NCBI RefSeq assembly: GCF_938040765.1
Contig: NZ_CALIAA010000088.1
Span: forward strand, 1 to 35,508
Direction of reading: 5' to 3'
DNA: 35,508 nt
DNA from: an uncultured Fretibacterium sp.
GTDB taxonomy: Bacteria; Synergistota; Synergistia; Synergistales; Aminobacteriaceae
Below are positions 16,038-24,026 of the stretch, one piece after another (the stretch's first letter is position 1; each line of letters opens with the position of its first letter). The translations under genes and the position numbers were made by a program. The notes below the pieces were generated by a model. The model did no database searches and was not told the origin of the DNA. It worked only from the letters and a program-made list of their open reading frames with translations.

Positions 16038-18005
16038 TCAGGACTCCCTGTCCATCCTGTCGAGCCGGCGTTTCAGCCGCCCGTATCGCTCGGGGTCCAA
16101 CGGCCTGCCGCCGTACCAGACCTCCTCGAACTCCAGGACGAAGAGCCGCGCCGTTCCCCGGAGCGGCTCGTCCAGAGAGGAGACGAATTCCTCCAGCCCC
16201 ACGGACCTGCGGCGCGGGATCCCGCGCCTCTTCATCAGGCTCTCGAACCGCTCCAGCAACGACCGGCACGGATCCCGGCGACGCCTTTTCCAGACGAGGG
16301 TCAGGACGAATATGGCGACCGACAGGCCCGCGAAGCCCAACCCAAGCCGCCCCCACCGCAAAAGGGCCTCCGAGGACACCCGAAGGGAGGCGCGCGGATT
16401 GCGAAAGAGCTCCCCCAGGACCGAGACCCACTCGCTCTGGGTCCTGGCGTTGTAGCTCACGAACACCCTGCTCCATTGGTAGTCGAGGAAGTCCCAGAAC
16501 TCCCACCATCCGCCGGGGTCCTCCGACGTCCCACCGCCGCCCGCATCCCCCGTGGGAGTGGGGTCGATCCGCACCCAGCACCCAGCACCCCGATCCCAGG
16601 CCTCGACCCAGACGTGGGCCTGACGCTCCCGGACGGAGTAGTACCCGCCGGCCCGGTTGTAGTCCCCTCCCCGATAGCCTCCGACCAGCCGGGCGGGCAC
16701 GTTGGCCATGCGCAGCATCACGGCGGCCGCGGAGGCAAAATACTCGCAGTTTCCCCGCCTGACGTCGAGGACGAACCGCTCCAGCGCATCCGGTCCCCGC
16801 ACCAGGTTTTCGAGGGACCAGAGATAGCCGCCGCGCATGAAATGGGCCTCGACCGCATTCATCCGCCCCCTGTCGTCGGAGATCCCCGCGGTCAGTTTTT
16901 CCGTCAGGTCCCTCATGGCCGGAGAATAGTCGGAGGGGAGCTCCAGAAAGGTCTCCTCGGCCGAGTCGGAAAGGGTCCCCGGAATCGGGGAGGGGGTGGA
17001 GACGGCCTCGTAGCGGACGGCGGTGCCCGCCGCCCGTCTCCAGAACGTTCCATTTCCCAGGCCCATTGCGCTGCCGAGGCCGACCGAGATCGGGCGGTCC
17101 AGCGCGAAGAGCCAGCGGTGCCCCCCCGGCTCCATGAGGATCGTCTGACGCACCTGCGGAACATCCCCGCGCGGGCGCCCCCAGCCCCCCTCGCGCTCCC
17201 TCAGGTCGACGTCCCAGCCCGTACCCGAGAAATGCGAGAGCACGACGCCCCGCCAATAGAGGAACTCCGGGGCGATCTCCCCCGTCTCCGCGCGGAAGGA
17301 AAGGCGGTCGGTCCGCTGTATCGCCCCCACCTCTCCCAGGCGAAGCCTCTCGGAGAATCCCGTCAGGGCCGAACGGTCCATGCCGCCCTGCGGGCGAAAC
17401 ATGGGACGGCCCGACCGGGGGATCACGAAGAAGAACAGCAGGCACAGGGGAAGCATCAGGAGAAACATCCCCAGGGCGCGGGAGACGAGCCGTTTTGCGT
17501 CGGAAAAGGACAGCCGCGCCCCGGGCTCCCGCCTCATCCAGGCGGACAGCATCAGGATCAGGGAGGCACAGTATCCCATCCCCAGGCAGACGGCGAGGAA
17601 GAGCTTCTCCACGGACAGGAGGGCGTAGACCACTACCGCCCCCAGGGACAGAAGCGCGATCTGGACGTACTCCCGGGAGGTCTTGCGCTCGAACAGGCGA
17701 AGGAGGAATAGAAGCAGGATGGCCTCGAGGAAGGGCTCCGCCAGGTACCGCCGATTCATCCGGGAAAAGACGGCGACGAGCAGAAGGGCGACGACGCCGA
17801 ACGACAGCAGCCCCGGCGGACGCGTCAGCCCCGAGACCTCCGCCAGCGGCCAGATCAGGAGCGTGGCCCCAAAGACCAGGGCCGTCCCCCAACCGATGCC
17901 GTCCTGCACCATCAGGAAGCACAGAAGGGCACATGCGCCCGACAGCAGCTTCAGTGCCGTTTCGACCGCCAGGGTGCGCTCCGCCGTTCGGGACAGGGAG
18001 GTCAT
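16038..18005 (-). CDS. TgpA-like membrane transglutaminase (DUF3488 / transglutaminase core / DUF4129)
   Basis: 655 residues. Five to six membrane helices (about 15-200) form the DUF3488-like N-terminal part. A periplasmic transglutaminase domain follows, with the Cys-His-Asp triad in GNCEYFAS (about 418), AHVWVEAW (about 464) and RIDPTP (about 480). Another membrane helix near 560 leads to a cytoplasmic DUF4129-like tail that starts with a basic segment. A GTG lies directly before the ATG at 18005, but GAGGAG sits 5 nt before the ATG, which decides the start. Its ATG overlaps the DUF58 stop by one base (TGATG), so translation is coupled. MoxR, DUF58 and transglutaminase genes travel together in many bacteria; the substrate is unknown. 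Confidence 0.95.
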   Translation of the reverse strand: MTSLSRTAERTLAVETALKLLSGACALLCFLMVQDGIGWGTALVFGATLLIWPLAEVSGLTRPPGLLSFGVVALLLVAVFSRMNRRYLAEPFLEAILLLFLLRLFERKTSREYVQIALLSLGAVVVYALLSVEKLFLAVCLGMGYCASLILMLSAWMRREPGARLSFSDAKRLVSRALGMFLLMLPLCLLFFFVIPRSGRPMFRPQGGMDRSALTGFSERLRLGEVGAIQRTDRLSFRAETGEIAPEFLYWRGVVLSHFSGTGWDVDLREREGGWGRPRGDVPQVRQTILMEPGGHRWLFALDRPISVGLGSAMGLGNGTFWRRAAGTAVRYEAVSTPSPIPGTLSDSAEETFLELPSDYSPAMRDLTEKLTAGISDDRGRMNAVEAHFMRGGYLWSLENLVRGPDALERFVLDVRRGNCEYFASAAAVMLRMANVPARLVGGYRGGDYNRAGGYYSVRERQAHVWVEAWDRGAGCWVRIDPTPTGDAGGGGTSEDPGGWWEFWDFLDYQWSRVFVSYNARTQSEWVSVLGELFRNPRASLRVSSEALLRWGRLGLGFAGLSVAIFVLTLVWKRRRRDPCRSLLERFESLMKRRGIPRRRSVGLEEFVSSLDEPLRGTARLFVLEFEEVWYGGRPLDPERYGRLKRRLDRMDRES

Positions 18006-18976
18006 CACCGCTCCTCACCGCCCCGGGCGGGGGCATAGAGGGCCAGGCGTCCGAGGAGCTCGAGGCGGGCGGCCCGCCCCGGAGCGGGAGGGGTCATAAC
18101 CCCCCGGTCCTTCAGCCCTATGGGGACGCCCTCCCTCCCCGCCTCGAGGGCCCTCCCCGCCGCAATGGAGAGCCCGCGTTCCACGCCGTTCCTCACGAGA
18201 GCGTCCAGGTCTATCGTGCGCCCCGAACGGACGTGCGGGGTCTCGAACAGGCGCGTGCGCAGCTTTCCGGTGCGGGCGGAGATCTTCCAGTGAATGCGGT
18301 TTACGGGATCGCCGGCCTGATAGGGCCGAACGCCGGCAACCTCCTCCGCATCGAGCGGCGCTCCGACGGGACGGTCCTCCTCCTCGTCGGGCCTGCCCTC
18401 GTCGGCCCAAACGGACGAGGGCCGTTCGGGAAGCGGGGTGGGGAAGACCAGCGCTCCGGACTCCGGGGGCGTGTGCCCCCATCGGACGAAGAAGTCGAAG
18501 GGGTATGCGGAGGCCACATCCAGGGCAAGGGCCGCCCGTCCCCGGCGGGGCAGGGTCATCCATACGCTGCGGGACGCGGTCTCTCCCCGGGGAACGATCC
18601 CGAAAAAAGCACGAACGGGCTCCTGAAGGCCGTCCCATTCCCCCACCGGGCGCGCGGAGACCTCGATCATGTGGATCGAGGCGAAACGACGCCGGTTCCG
18701 CGCCTTGACGACAAGCCTGAAGGGCCGCCCCGCATAGATCTCGTCGGGCAGCTCCGCCCACGCCTCGGCCCCCATGACGTTGCGCCATCCCGCGACGCCC
18801 GAGGCCAGCAGGTAGCCCAACATCAGGGACGTCACGAGACAGAGCAGGTTGTTCCCGCTGTTGACGGAGACCACTCCCAGAACGATGGTCAGGACGACAT
18901 GGACCACGCCCGCCGTCCTGAATCGAATCACAAGAGTTTCTTTTCTCCGGGGCCTCGGTCCTCTGCGCATCCGCAT
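18005..18976 (-). CDS. DUF58 domain protein
   Basis: 323 residues from the ATG at 18976, whose first base is the last base of the MoxR stop (TGATG). There is no clear ribosome-binding site there, so coupling to MoxR translation is likely; a GTG at 18931, with GGAG 13 nt upstream, is the alternative (308 residues). Two membrane helices at about 20-55 are followed by a beta-rich domain and the DUF58 signature with GVRPYQAGDPVNRIHWKISA, where Gly-Asp, Arg and Ile-His-Trp are conserved. The C-terminal part resembles a von Willebrand A fold with a degenerate metal site. It probably works with the MoxR ATPase in assembling or activating envelope proteins. The far longer open frame up to 19699 is only a shadow of moxR. 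Confidence 0.93.
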   Translation of the reverse strand: MRMRRGPRPRRKETLVIRFRTAGVVHVVLTIVLGVVSVNSGNNLLCLVTSLMLGYLLASGVAGWRNVMGAEAWAELPDEIYAGRPFRLVVKARNRRRFASIHMIEVSARPVGEWDGLQEPVRAFFGIVPRGETASRSVWMTLPRRGRAALALDVASAYPFDFFVRWGHTPPESGALVFPTPLPERPSSVWADEGRPDEEEDRPVGAPLDAEEVAGVRPYQAGDPVNRIHWKISARTGKLRTRLFETPHVRSGRTIDLDALVRNGVERGLSIAAGRALEAGREGVPIGLKDRGVMTPPAPGRAARLELLGRLALYAPARGGEER

Positions 18977-19923
18977 CAGGGGATGGGCACAACATCCAGG
19001 ATGGACTGGAGGATCTCGTCCCGGGACGACGAGCTCCCGGCCGAAGGCTGAAGGCGGTGCGCCAGGATCTCGGGCGCCAGAAAGCGGACGTCCTCGGGGA
19101 CGACGTAGTCCCTCCCCCGCATCCAGGCCAGGGAACGGGCCACCTGCAGGGCCATCATGGCACCGCGCGGGGACACGCCGCACTCCAGCTGCGGATGGGT
19201 CCGGGTCCTCTCCGCAAGGTCCAGGACGTAGTCCAGGATTCGGTCGTCGACCCGGACGTCCCGTTCGATCCTGCCCTGCAGCGCGACGATCTCCTCCGCG
19301 GTGAACAGGGAGGGAAAGGAGAAGAGATCCTGCCGCTGGGATCCCAGCCTTAAAATTTGCCGTTCCGCATCCCTGGAGGGATAGCCGACGGACGCCTTGA
19401 CCATGAAGCGGTCCATCTGCGACTCCGGGAGCGGGAAGGTTCCGGCATGTTCGACGGGGTTCTGCGTCGCGATGACGAAGAAGGGCCGCGGCAGCGCGTA
19501 GCTCGTCCCGTCCACGGTGACCTGCTCCTCCCCCATGGCCTCCAGCAGTGCGCTCTGCGTCTTGGGGGTCGCCCGGTTGATCTCGTCCACCAGCAGCAGG
19601 TTGTTGAACACCGGGCCGGGGTGAAACTCGAACTGCCCCGTCTCGGCCTTGTAGACGCTCAGGCCCGTGACGTCGGTCGGCAAGAGGTCGTTGGTGCACT
19701 GCACCCGTCCGAACCGCATCCCCAGGAGGCGCGCCGCAGCCAGGGCCAGGGTCGTCTTGCCCAGCCCCGGCAGGTCCTCCAGAAGAAGGTGTCCCCCCGC
19801 GAAGACACAGGCAAGAAGCCGTATGAGGACGGCCTCCTTGCCGTGCAGAATGAGGGAAAGCTGCCGGAGGGCCTCCGCCACCCTCGGGTTGGCGGCCTCA
19901 AAGGAATATCCCTGATCGCTCAT
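18976..19923 (-). CDS. MoxR-family AAA+ ATPase
   Basis: 315 residues from the ATG at 19923 with GGAGG 7 nt upstream; the open frame reaches 20049, but the extra part has no such site. Walker A is LPGLGKTT at 51-58, Walker B LLLVDEIN at about 109-116, and the MoxR sensor motif ATQNPVEHAGTFPLPES follows, with arginine finger region QMDRFM. The C-terminal lid (about 200-310) includes CGVSPRGAMMAL. MoxR proteins act as chaperones that insert cofactors or assemble partner proteins having a VWA-like domain, here most likely the DUF58 protein. It is the first gene of a three-gene operon with one-base overlaps. Confidence 0.95.
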   Translation of the reverse strand: MSDQGYSFEAANPRVAEALRQLSLILHGKEAVLIRLLACVFAGGHLLLEDLPGLGKTTLALAAARLLGMRFGRVQCTNDLLPTDVTGLSVYKAETGQFEFHPGPVFNNLLLVDEINRATPKTQSALLEAMGEEQVTVDGTSYALPRPFFVIATQNPVEHAGTFPLPESQMDRFMVKASVGYPSRDAERQILRLGSQRQDLFSFPSLFTAEEIVALQGRIERDVRVDDRILDYVLDLAERTRTHPQLECGVSPRGAMMALQVARSLAWMRGRDYVVPEDVRFLAPEILAHRLQPSAGSSSSRDEILQSILDVVPIP

Positions 19924-20256
19924 CGAAAAACCTCCAGAAAAACGCTTTTCACCCCGGACCGAAAAGACTTCTTCCAGGCCCAAAAGGCCCCCCGCCGCGA
20001 AGGTCTCCAAGGCCTCTTCGGGACGGCGAGACGACCGGCAGGGCGACATTCCAGCCGCCTCACGATTTTAACACTCCTTTCCCCCCTACACAGTGCGGCC
20101 GATGGAGCGGGATTGGGGCTCCGGCCCTTTCCTTCCCCCTCGAATTGCGCTAATATGACTCATTGTAATCGAAAGTACAGGGGAGGCTTCGGCCTTTCCC
20201 CGAAAATTCCCCAATGGGAACAAGGATGGTACCTCGATGGAAAGGATGGTACCCCA
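19924..20256. promoter_or_regulatory. 333-nt divergent region between the moxR operon and the LPS cluster
   Basis: No gene is visible here. On the minus side TAAAAT (20070-20065) is a possible -10 for the moxR operon. On the plus side TAATAT (20151-20156) is a possible -10 for kdsA; neither has a good -35. The plus-strand leader then holds a UUCG hairpin (20180-20201) and the duplicated ribosome-binding-site unit (20222-20261). Confidence 0.4.
20180..20201 (+). promoter_or_regulatory. UUCG-tetraloop hairpin in the kdsA leader
   Basis: GGGG-A-GGC, loop TTCG, GCC-TTT-CCCC. The C(UUCG)G loop is exceptionally stable in RNA. No T-run follows, so it is more likely a structured leader than a terminator. 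Confidence 0.4.
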
Positions 20257-20261
20257 ATGGA
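20222..20261 (+). repeat. 20-bp tandem duplication of the kdsA ribosome-binding site and start codon
   Basis: Two adjacent units, 20222-20241 and 20242-20261, match at 18 of 20 positions. Each has AAGGA, 10 nt, ATG. The ATG of the second unit (20257) starts kdsA; the ATG of the first (20237) is in another frame. A partial third copy (CCCCAATGG) lies at 20209-20217. Confidence 0.85.
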
Positions 20262-20317
20262 AAGATCGAACGAGAGATACAGGCTCGGGGATTTCGTCAT
20301 CGGCGACGGACGCCTGA
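20237..20317 (+). other. Possible upstream ORF overlapping the kdsA start
   Basis: The first copy of the duplicated unit gives an ATG at 20237 with AAGGA 10 nt upstream, in a different frame from kdsA. It reads 26 codons and stops at TGA 20315-20317, inside kdsA. If used, it would compete with initiation at 20257. Expression is not shown. Confidence 0.3.
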
Positions 20318-21102
20318 CGGTCCTGGCGGGGCCCTGTTCGCTGGAGAGCCCGGAGCTGGGCCTCGAGGTCGCGCGGACGATGAAGGACCTCTGCGAGGCC
20401 CGCGGCCTGCCCTACGTCTTCAAGGCCTCCTTCGACAAGGCGAACCGTACCTCCCTGCGCTCCTGGCGCGGTCCCGGCCTGGAAAAGGGCCTGGAACAGC
20501 TCGCGCGGATCAGGGCGGCGGCGGGCGTCCCCGTGGTCACGGACATCCACGAGAGCTGGCAGGCAGAGCCCGTCGGGCGCGTCGTGGACATCGTTCAGAT
20601 CCCCGCATTCCTGTGCCGCCAGACCGACCTTCTCGTCGCCGCCGCCGCTACGGGGAAGATCGTCAACATCAAGAAAGCGCAGTTCCTGGCCCCGGAGGAC
20701 ATGGCCCACGCCGCCGCGAAGTGCCGGGAGGCGGGCAACGACCGCGTTCTGCTGTGCGAGCGCGGTACGACGATGGGCTACCACCGCCTGGTCGTGGACA
20801 TGGCCGGGCTGGTCTCGATGCGGGCCCTGGGGTATCCCGTGGTGTTCGACGCCACGCACAGCGTCCAGCGCCCCGGAGGGCTCGGCGGCTCGAGCGGCGG
20901 GGACCGTACTTTGGCCTTGCCGCTCGCCCGGGCGGCGGCGGCCGTTGGGATCGACGCGCTGTTCGTCGAGACGCATCCCTCTCCCGAGGACGCCCGAAGC
21001 GACGGCCCGAACATGATCCCCTTGAGCGAGATGGGCGTCTTTCTCGATCAGGTGCTCGCCATTCACAACGCCCGCCGCGCCGCGGCAGGGGGAGCACGAT
21101 GA
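20257..21102 (+). CDS. kdsA: 3-deoxy-8-phosphooctulonate synthase (Kdo-8-P synthase), metal-dependent type
   Basis: Condenses phosphoenolpyruvate with D-arabinose 5-phosphate to Kdo 8-phosphate, the first committed step to Kdo, which joins lipid A to the LPS core. 281 residues, the normal size. Motifs include AGPCSLES (22-29), KASFDKANRTS and the C-terminal VETHPSPEDARSDGPN. Cys27 in the GPC motif is where Escherichia coli KdsA has Asn; a Cys here, with the later His (DATHS), Glu and Asp, marks the metal-dependent class known from Aquifex. Start at 20257 is the second copy of a duplicated ribosome-binding-site unit. The stop overlaps the kdsD ATG by 4 nt. First gene of the LPS cluster. Confidence 0.97.
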   Translation: MERSNERYRLGDFVIGDGRLTVLAGPCSLESPELGLEVARTMKDLCEARGLPYVFKASFDKANRTSLRSWRGPGLEKGLEQLARIRAAAGVPVVTDIHESWQAEPVGRVVDIVQIPAFLCRQTDLLVAAAATGKIVNIKKAQFLAPEDMAHAAAKCREAGNDRVLLCERGTTMGYHRLVVDMAGLVSMRALGYPVVFDATHSVQRPGGLGGSSGGDRTLALPLARAAAAVGIDALFVETHPSPEDARSDGPNMIPLSEMGVFLDQVLAIHNARRAAAGGAR

Positions 21103-22109
21103 GCGCCATCCTGCCGTGCGAGCGCCCCGGGGAGAGCTTCTCGGACGAGGACCTGCTGCGTTCCGGCAGAGAACTCATCCGCACCGAGGCCGCGGAGCTG
21201 CTGCGCGCCGCGGAGCGGCTGGGGCCCGAGCTGGTCCGGGCGGCGCGCGCCCTCTACGGATGTTCGGGGCGCGTCGTCGTCGTCGGGCTGGGCAAATCCG
21301 GGCACGTGGGGCGCAAGATCTCGGCGACCCTGGCCTCCCTGGGCACCCCTTCCTTCTTTCTCCACGCCGCGGAGGGCTCCCATGGGGACCTGGGGATGGT
21401 CCGCAGCGAGGACGTGGGGCTCTTCGTCAGCAACAGCGGGACGACGAGCGAGGTGCTGGCCCTTCTGCCCCATTTCCGCAGGATCGGAGCGACGATGATC
21501 GCCGTGACCGGACGTATGGACTCCCCCCTGGCGCAGCACTCGGACATCGTCATCGACTCCGGGGTGGAGCGGGAGGGCGATCCCCTGCAGCTCGCCCCCA
21601 TGAGCAGCACGACGCTGCAGCTCGTGATCGGGGATGCCCTGGCCGCGATGGTGACGCAGCTGCGCGGCCTGCGCCGCGAGGACTTCGCCCTGTTCCACCC
21701 CGGAGGGACCCTGGGACGGCGCCTGCTGACGCGGGTCCGGGACGTCATGGGCGGCCCCGACCAGCTGCCCGTGGTGCGGCGCGGCGTTCCGGTGAAGGAA
21801 GCGCTCTTCGCCATCACCAGCAAGAACTACGGGGCCACCTGCGTCGTGGACGAACGGGGCGGACTGATTGGCATCTTCACCGACGGGGACCTGCGGCGTC
21901 TGATGGAGAGAAGGGGGGCCGAGGCCTTCCGGGTTCCCATCGAGGAGGCGATGACCCCCAACCCCAGGACCATCGCCCCGGACAGCCTGGCAGCCGAGGC
22001 CGTGCGTGTCATGGAACGCATGGAAATCAGCGTGCTCGTGGCCGTCGAGGACGGCCGCCCCGCGGGGATGGTGCACATCCACGAGCTTCTGAAGGCCGGT
22101 GTGGCTTAA
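21099..22109 (+). CDS. kdsD: D-arabinose-5-phosphate isomerase
   Basis: Converts ribulose 5-phosphate to arabinose 5-phosphate, the substrate of KdsA. 336 residues. The SIS domain (about 40-180) shows GLGKSGHVGRKI, SNSGTTSEV and FHPGGTLGRRLL. Two CBS domains follow, at about 210-265 and 280-335, as in KdsD/GutQ proteins. The ATG lies inside the ATGA shared with the kdsA stop, and GGGGAG precedes it, so the two enzymes that act in sequence are translationally coupled. A 64-nt gap separates it from kdsB. The usual next gene in many genomes, kdsC for the phosphatase, is absent. Confidence 0.96.
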   Translation: MSAILPCERPGESFSDEDLLRSGRELIRTEAAELLRAAERLGPELVRAARALYGCSGRVVVVGLGKSGHVGRKISATLASLGTPSFFLHAAEGSHGDLGMVRSEDVGLFVSNSGTTSEVLALLPHFRRIGATMIAVTGRMDSPLAQHSDIVIDSGVEREGDPLQLAPMSSTTLQLVIGDALAAMVTQLRGLRREDFALFHPGGTLGRRLLTRVRDVMGGPDQLPVVRRGVPVKEALFAITSKNYGATCVVDERGGLIGIFTDGDLRRLMERRGAEAFRVPIEEAMTPNPRTIAPDSLAAEAVRVMERMEISVLVAVEDGRPAGMVHIHELLKAGVA

Positions 22110-22173
22110 ACCTCGCCCTCCTCAGGGCCCCCCGGCCGACCACACCTGCATATTTCTTGAAGAGAGGAACTTC

Positions 22174-22938
22174 ATGAAACTACGAAGCGCATATAAAATA
22201 CTGGGCGTCATCCCCGCCCGTTACGCCTCCACCCGCCTGCCCGGCAAGGTTCTGGCGAATATCTGCGGCAAGCCCATGATCCAGCACGTCTACGAGCGGG
22301 CCCTGCGGGCGCTCTGCCTGACGGGGCTCGTCGTGGCGACGGACGACCGGCGCGTGTTCGAGGCCGTCCGCTCCTTTGCGGGCGATGGGGCCGCGGTGAT
22401 GACGTCGCCGGAGCACCCCAACGGGTCGAGCCGCGCCGCGGAGGTTTTGAAGAGCCGGGACGCCGACGCCGTGATCAACATCCAGGGCGACGAGCCCCTG
22501 CTGGACCCGGCCATGATCGACGAGGTGGCCGAGGCCCTTTTCTCGGGCCCCGACGTCGTCTGCTCCACGCTCTGCCGCCCCATGGAGGCGGAGGCGGACC
22601 GCTCGAACCCCAATGCGGTCAAGGTGGTGCTGGGGCAGAACGGCGACGCGCTCTACTTCAGCCGTTCCCCCATCCCCTACCCGCGCAGCACGCCCCGCGT
22701 CCCCGTCTACGAGCACATCGGCATCTACGGTTACCGGTCCGGCTTCCTCAAACGCTACGCGGAGCTCCCCATGACGCCCCTGGCGGAGACGGAGTCGCTG
22801 GAACAGCTCAAAATCCTGGAACACGGATACAGGCTCCGCGTCGCCGTGACGCGCTGCGGCGGCTCGGGACCGAGCGTCGACACCGCGGAGGACCTGGAGG
22901 CGGTGCGGCGGATGCTGGAAAGGACAAAAAAACCGTGA
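22174..22938 (+). CDS. kdsB: CMP-Kdo synthetase (3-deoxy-manno-octulosonate cytidylyltransferase)
   Basis: Activates Kdo with CTP to CMP-Kdo, the donor for WaaA. 254 residues, usual size. The nucleotide-binding start VIPARYASTRLPGK (about 14-27) and NIQGDEPLLD (about 105) are the family signatures, followed by YEHIGIYGYR. The frame is open back to 22099, but AGAGGA lies 5 nt before the ATG at 22174, which begins a typical N-terminus. Its TGA overlaps the GTG of the first GT8 gene (GTGA). Confidence 0.97.
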   Translation: MKLRSAYKILGVIPARYASTRLPGKVLANICGKPMIQHVYERALRALCLTGLVVATDDRRVFEAVRSFAGDGAAVMTSPEHPNGSSRAAEVLKSRDADAVINIQGDEPLLDPAMIDEVAEALFSGPDVVCSTLCRPMEAEADRSNPNAVKVVLGQNGDALYFSRSPIPYPRSTPRVPVYEHIGIYGYRSGFLKRYAELPMTPLAETESLEQLKILEHGYRLRVAVTRCGGSGPSVDTAEDLEAVRRMLERTKKP

Positions 22939-24026
22939 CGGCGGCGATCCGGAATACAGCTGCAATGGAGACCTCCGAGGATATCGTCATGGATATCTCC
23001 GGGGAGACCATTCATGTCGCTCTGCCCGACCATGATGCGACGGGAGAGTATTCCCGGCATGCGGGCGTCGTCATGCAATCCATCTTCGATAACACGCAGA
23101 GGTCCGTCTGCGTCCATATCCTCCACGACGAGCCCCTGACGGACAGGAACAGGAACAATTTCAAGGCCGTGGCCGAATCCCACGGGCAGCAGGTCGTCTT
23201 TGACGACGTCAGCTCCCTGCTTGCCCGGATGGGGCAGAGCGCCTCCCGGTTGACGACGCTCTCCCGCTACTCCGTCGGGGCCCTTTTTCCGATCCTTGTC
23301 CCCTGTACGCTGACGGCGGACAGGGCGATTTACCTCGACAGCGATATCGTCGTCAACCTGGATATCGGAGAGGTCTGGGATATCGACATGAAGGGCAGGG
23401 CCCTCGCCGGGGTGCGGGACGACTTCCTTTCCTCGAGACGGCGCCGTTTTCTCTCTCCCGAGGCCCTGTCGGCACGCCTCAACGGATGCGACCTTTCCGG
23501 CTACGTCAACTCCGGCATGCTGGTGTTCGACTTGCGCAGGCTCCGGGACGAGGGCAGGGAAAATCTCCTCGAGGCCTGTTCCCTGTGGTTCGAGCGTCAC
23601 CGGCACACTGCAAGGTACCTGGATCAGGATTTCCTCAACGCCCACTTCAAGGGCGACATCACGTTCGTCGACGAACGCTTCAACCGACACGGCTCAGCCG
23701 GGGACACCGAAAACGCCGTCATCCACTATACCGGCCCGGTGAAGCCCTGGAACGGGATGTTGGGCCGTTCAAAGGAGCTGCCGTACTGGCTGTATTTTTC
23801 CAGGACCCCCTGGGCGCAGCCCCTGGAGGAGGTCCTTGTCCGTAACATGATGGAGGCGGCCATGGGTTCCCCCAACATGCATCCCCACGTCTCGCGCTGC
23901 TATAAAAAGATACTTTCCCGCCTGCGCCGGGATCTCCTCCGCTGGGTTTCCCGGGCCGGGACCTGGACGGCGATTCTGTGCGCGGAGTCGCTTTGCAGAT
24001 TGAAAGGGCACTTCGAATCAAAATGA
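22935..24026 (+). CDS. GT8-family glycosyltransferase, copy 1
   Basis: 363 residues, probably an LPS core alpha-hexosyltransferase of the LgtC/WaaJ type (UDP-glucose or UDP-galactose donors in known members). The GTG start shares bases with the kdsB stop; AAAGGA lies 10 nt upstream. The GT8 fold is recognisable by YSRHAGVVMQSIF, HILHDE, and the DxD metal site YLDSDIVVN (DSD at 135-137). Later come YVNSGMLVFDLR and DQDFLNAHF, which line the acceptor side, and an HYTGPVKPWN motif typical of GT8. The C-terminal ~60 residues are basic and amphipathic, fit for membrane attachment. The following gene is a paralogue. The exact sugar and acceptor cannot be told. Confidence 0.92.
   Translation: MTAAIRNTAAMETSEDIVMDISGETIHVALPDHDATGEYSRHAGVVMQSIFDNTQRSVCVHILHDEPLTDRNRNNFKAVAESHGQQVVFDDVSSLLARMGQSASRLTTLSRYSVGALFPILVPCTLTADRAIYLDSDIVVNLDIGEVWDIDMKGRALAGVRDDFLSSRRRRFLSPEALSARLNGCDLSGYVNSGMLVFDLRRLRDEGRENLLEACSLWFERHRHTARYLDQDFLNAHFKGDITFVDERFNRHGSAGDTENAVIHYTGPVKPWNGMLGRSKELPYWLYFSRTPWAQPLEEVLVRNMMEAAMGSPNMHPHVSRCYKKILSRLRRDLLRWVSRAGTWTAILCAESLCRLKGHFESK

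Noticed and set aside
13456..16455. 999-codon open frame on the plus strand
   Set aside because: It lies antisense to the kinase, diguanylate cyclase and UPF0316 genes, all with clear family motifs. GC-rich codon use removes stops from the opposite strand. Its translation is low-complexity Arg/Gly/Pro with no motif.
19357..20256. Long plus-strand extension before kdsA
   Set aside because: The frame of kdsA stays open through the antisense of moxR. KdsA length and its ribosome-binding site put the start at 20257.
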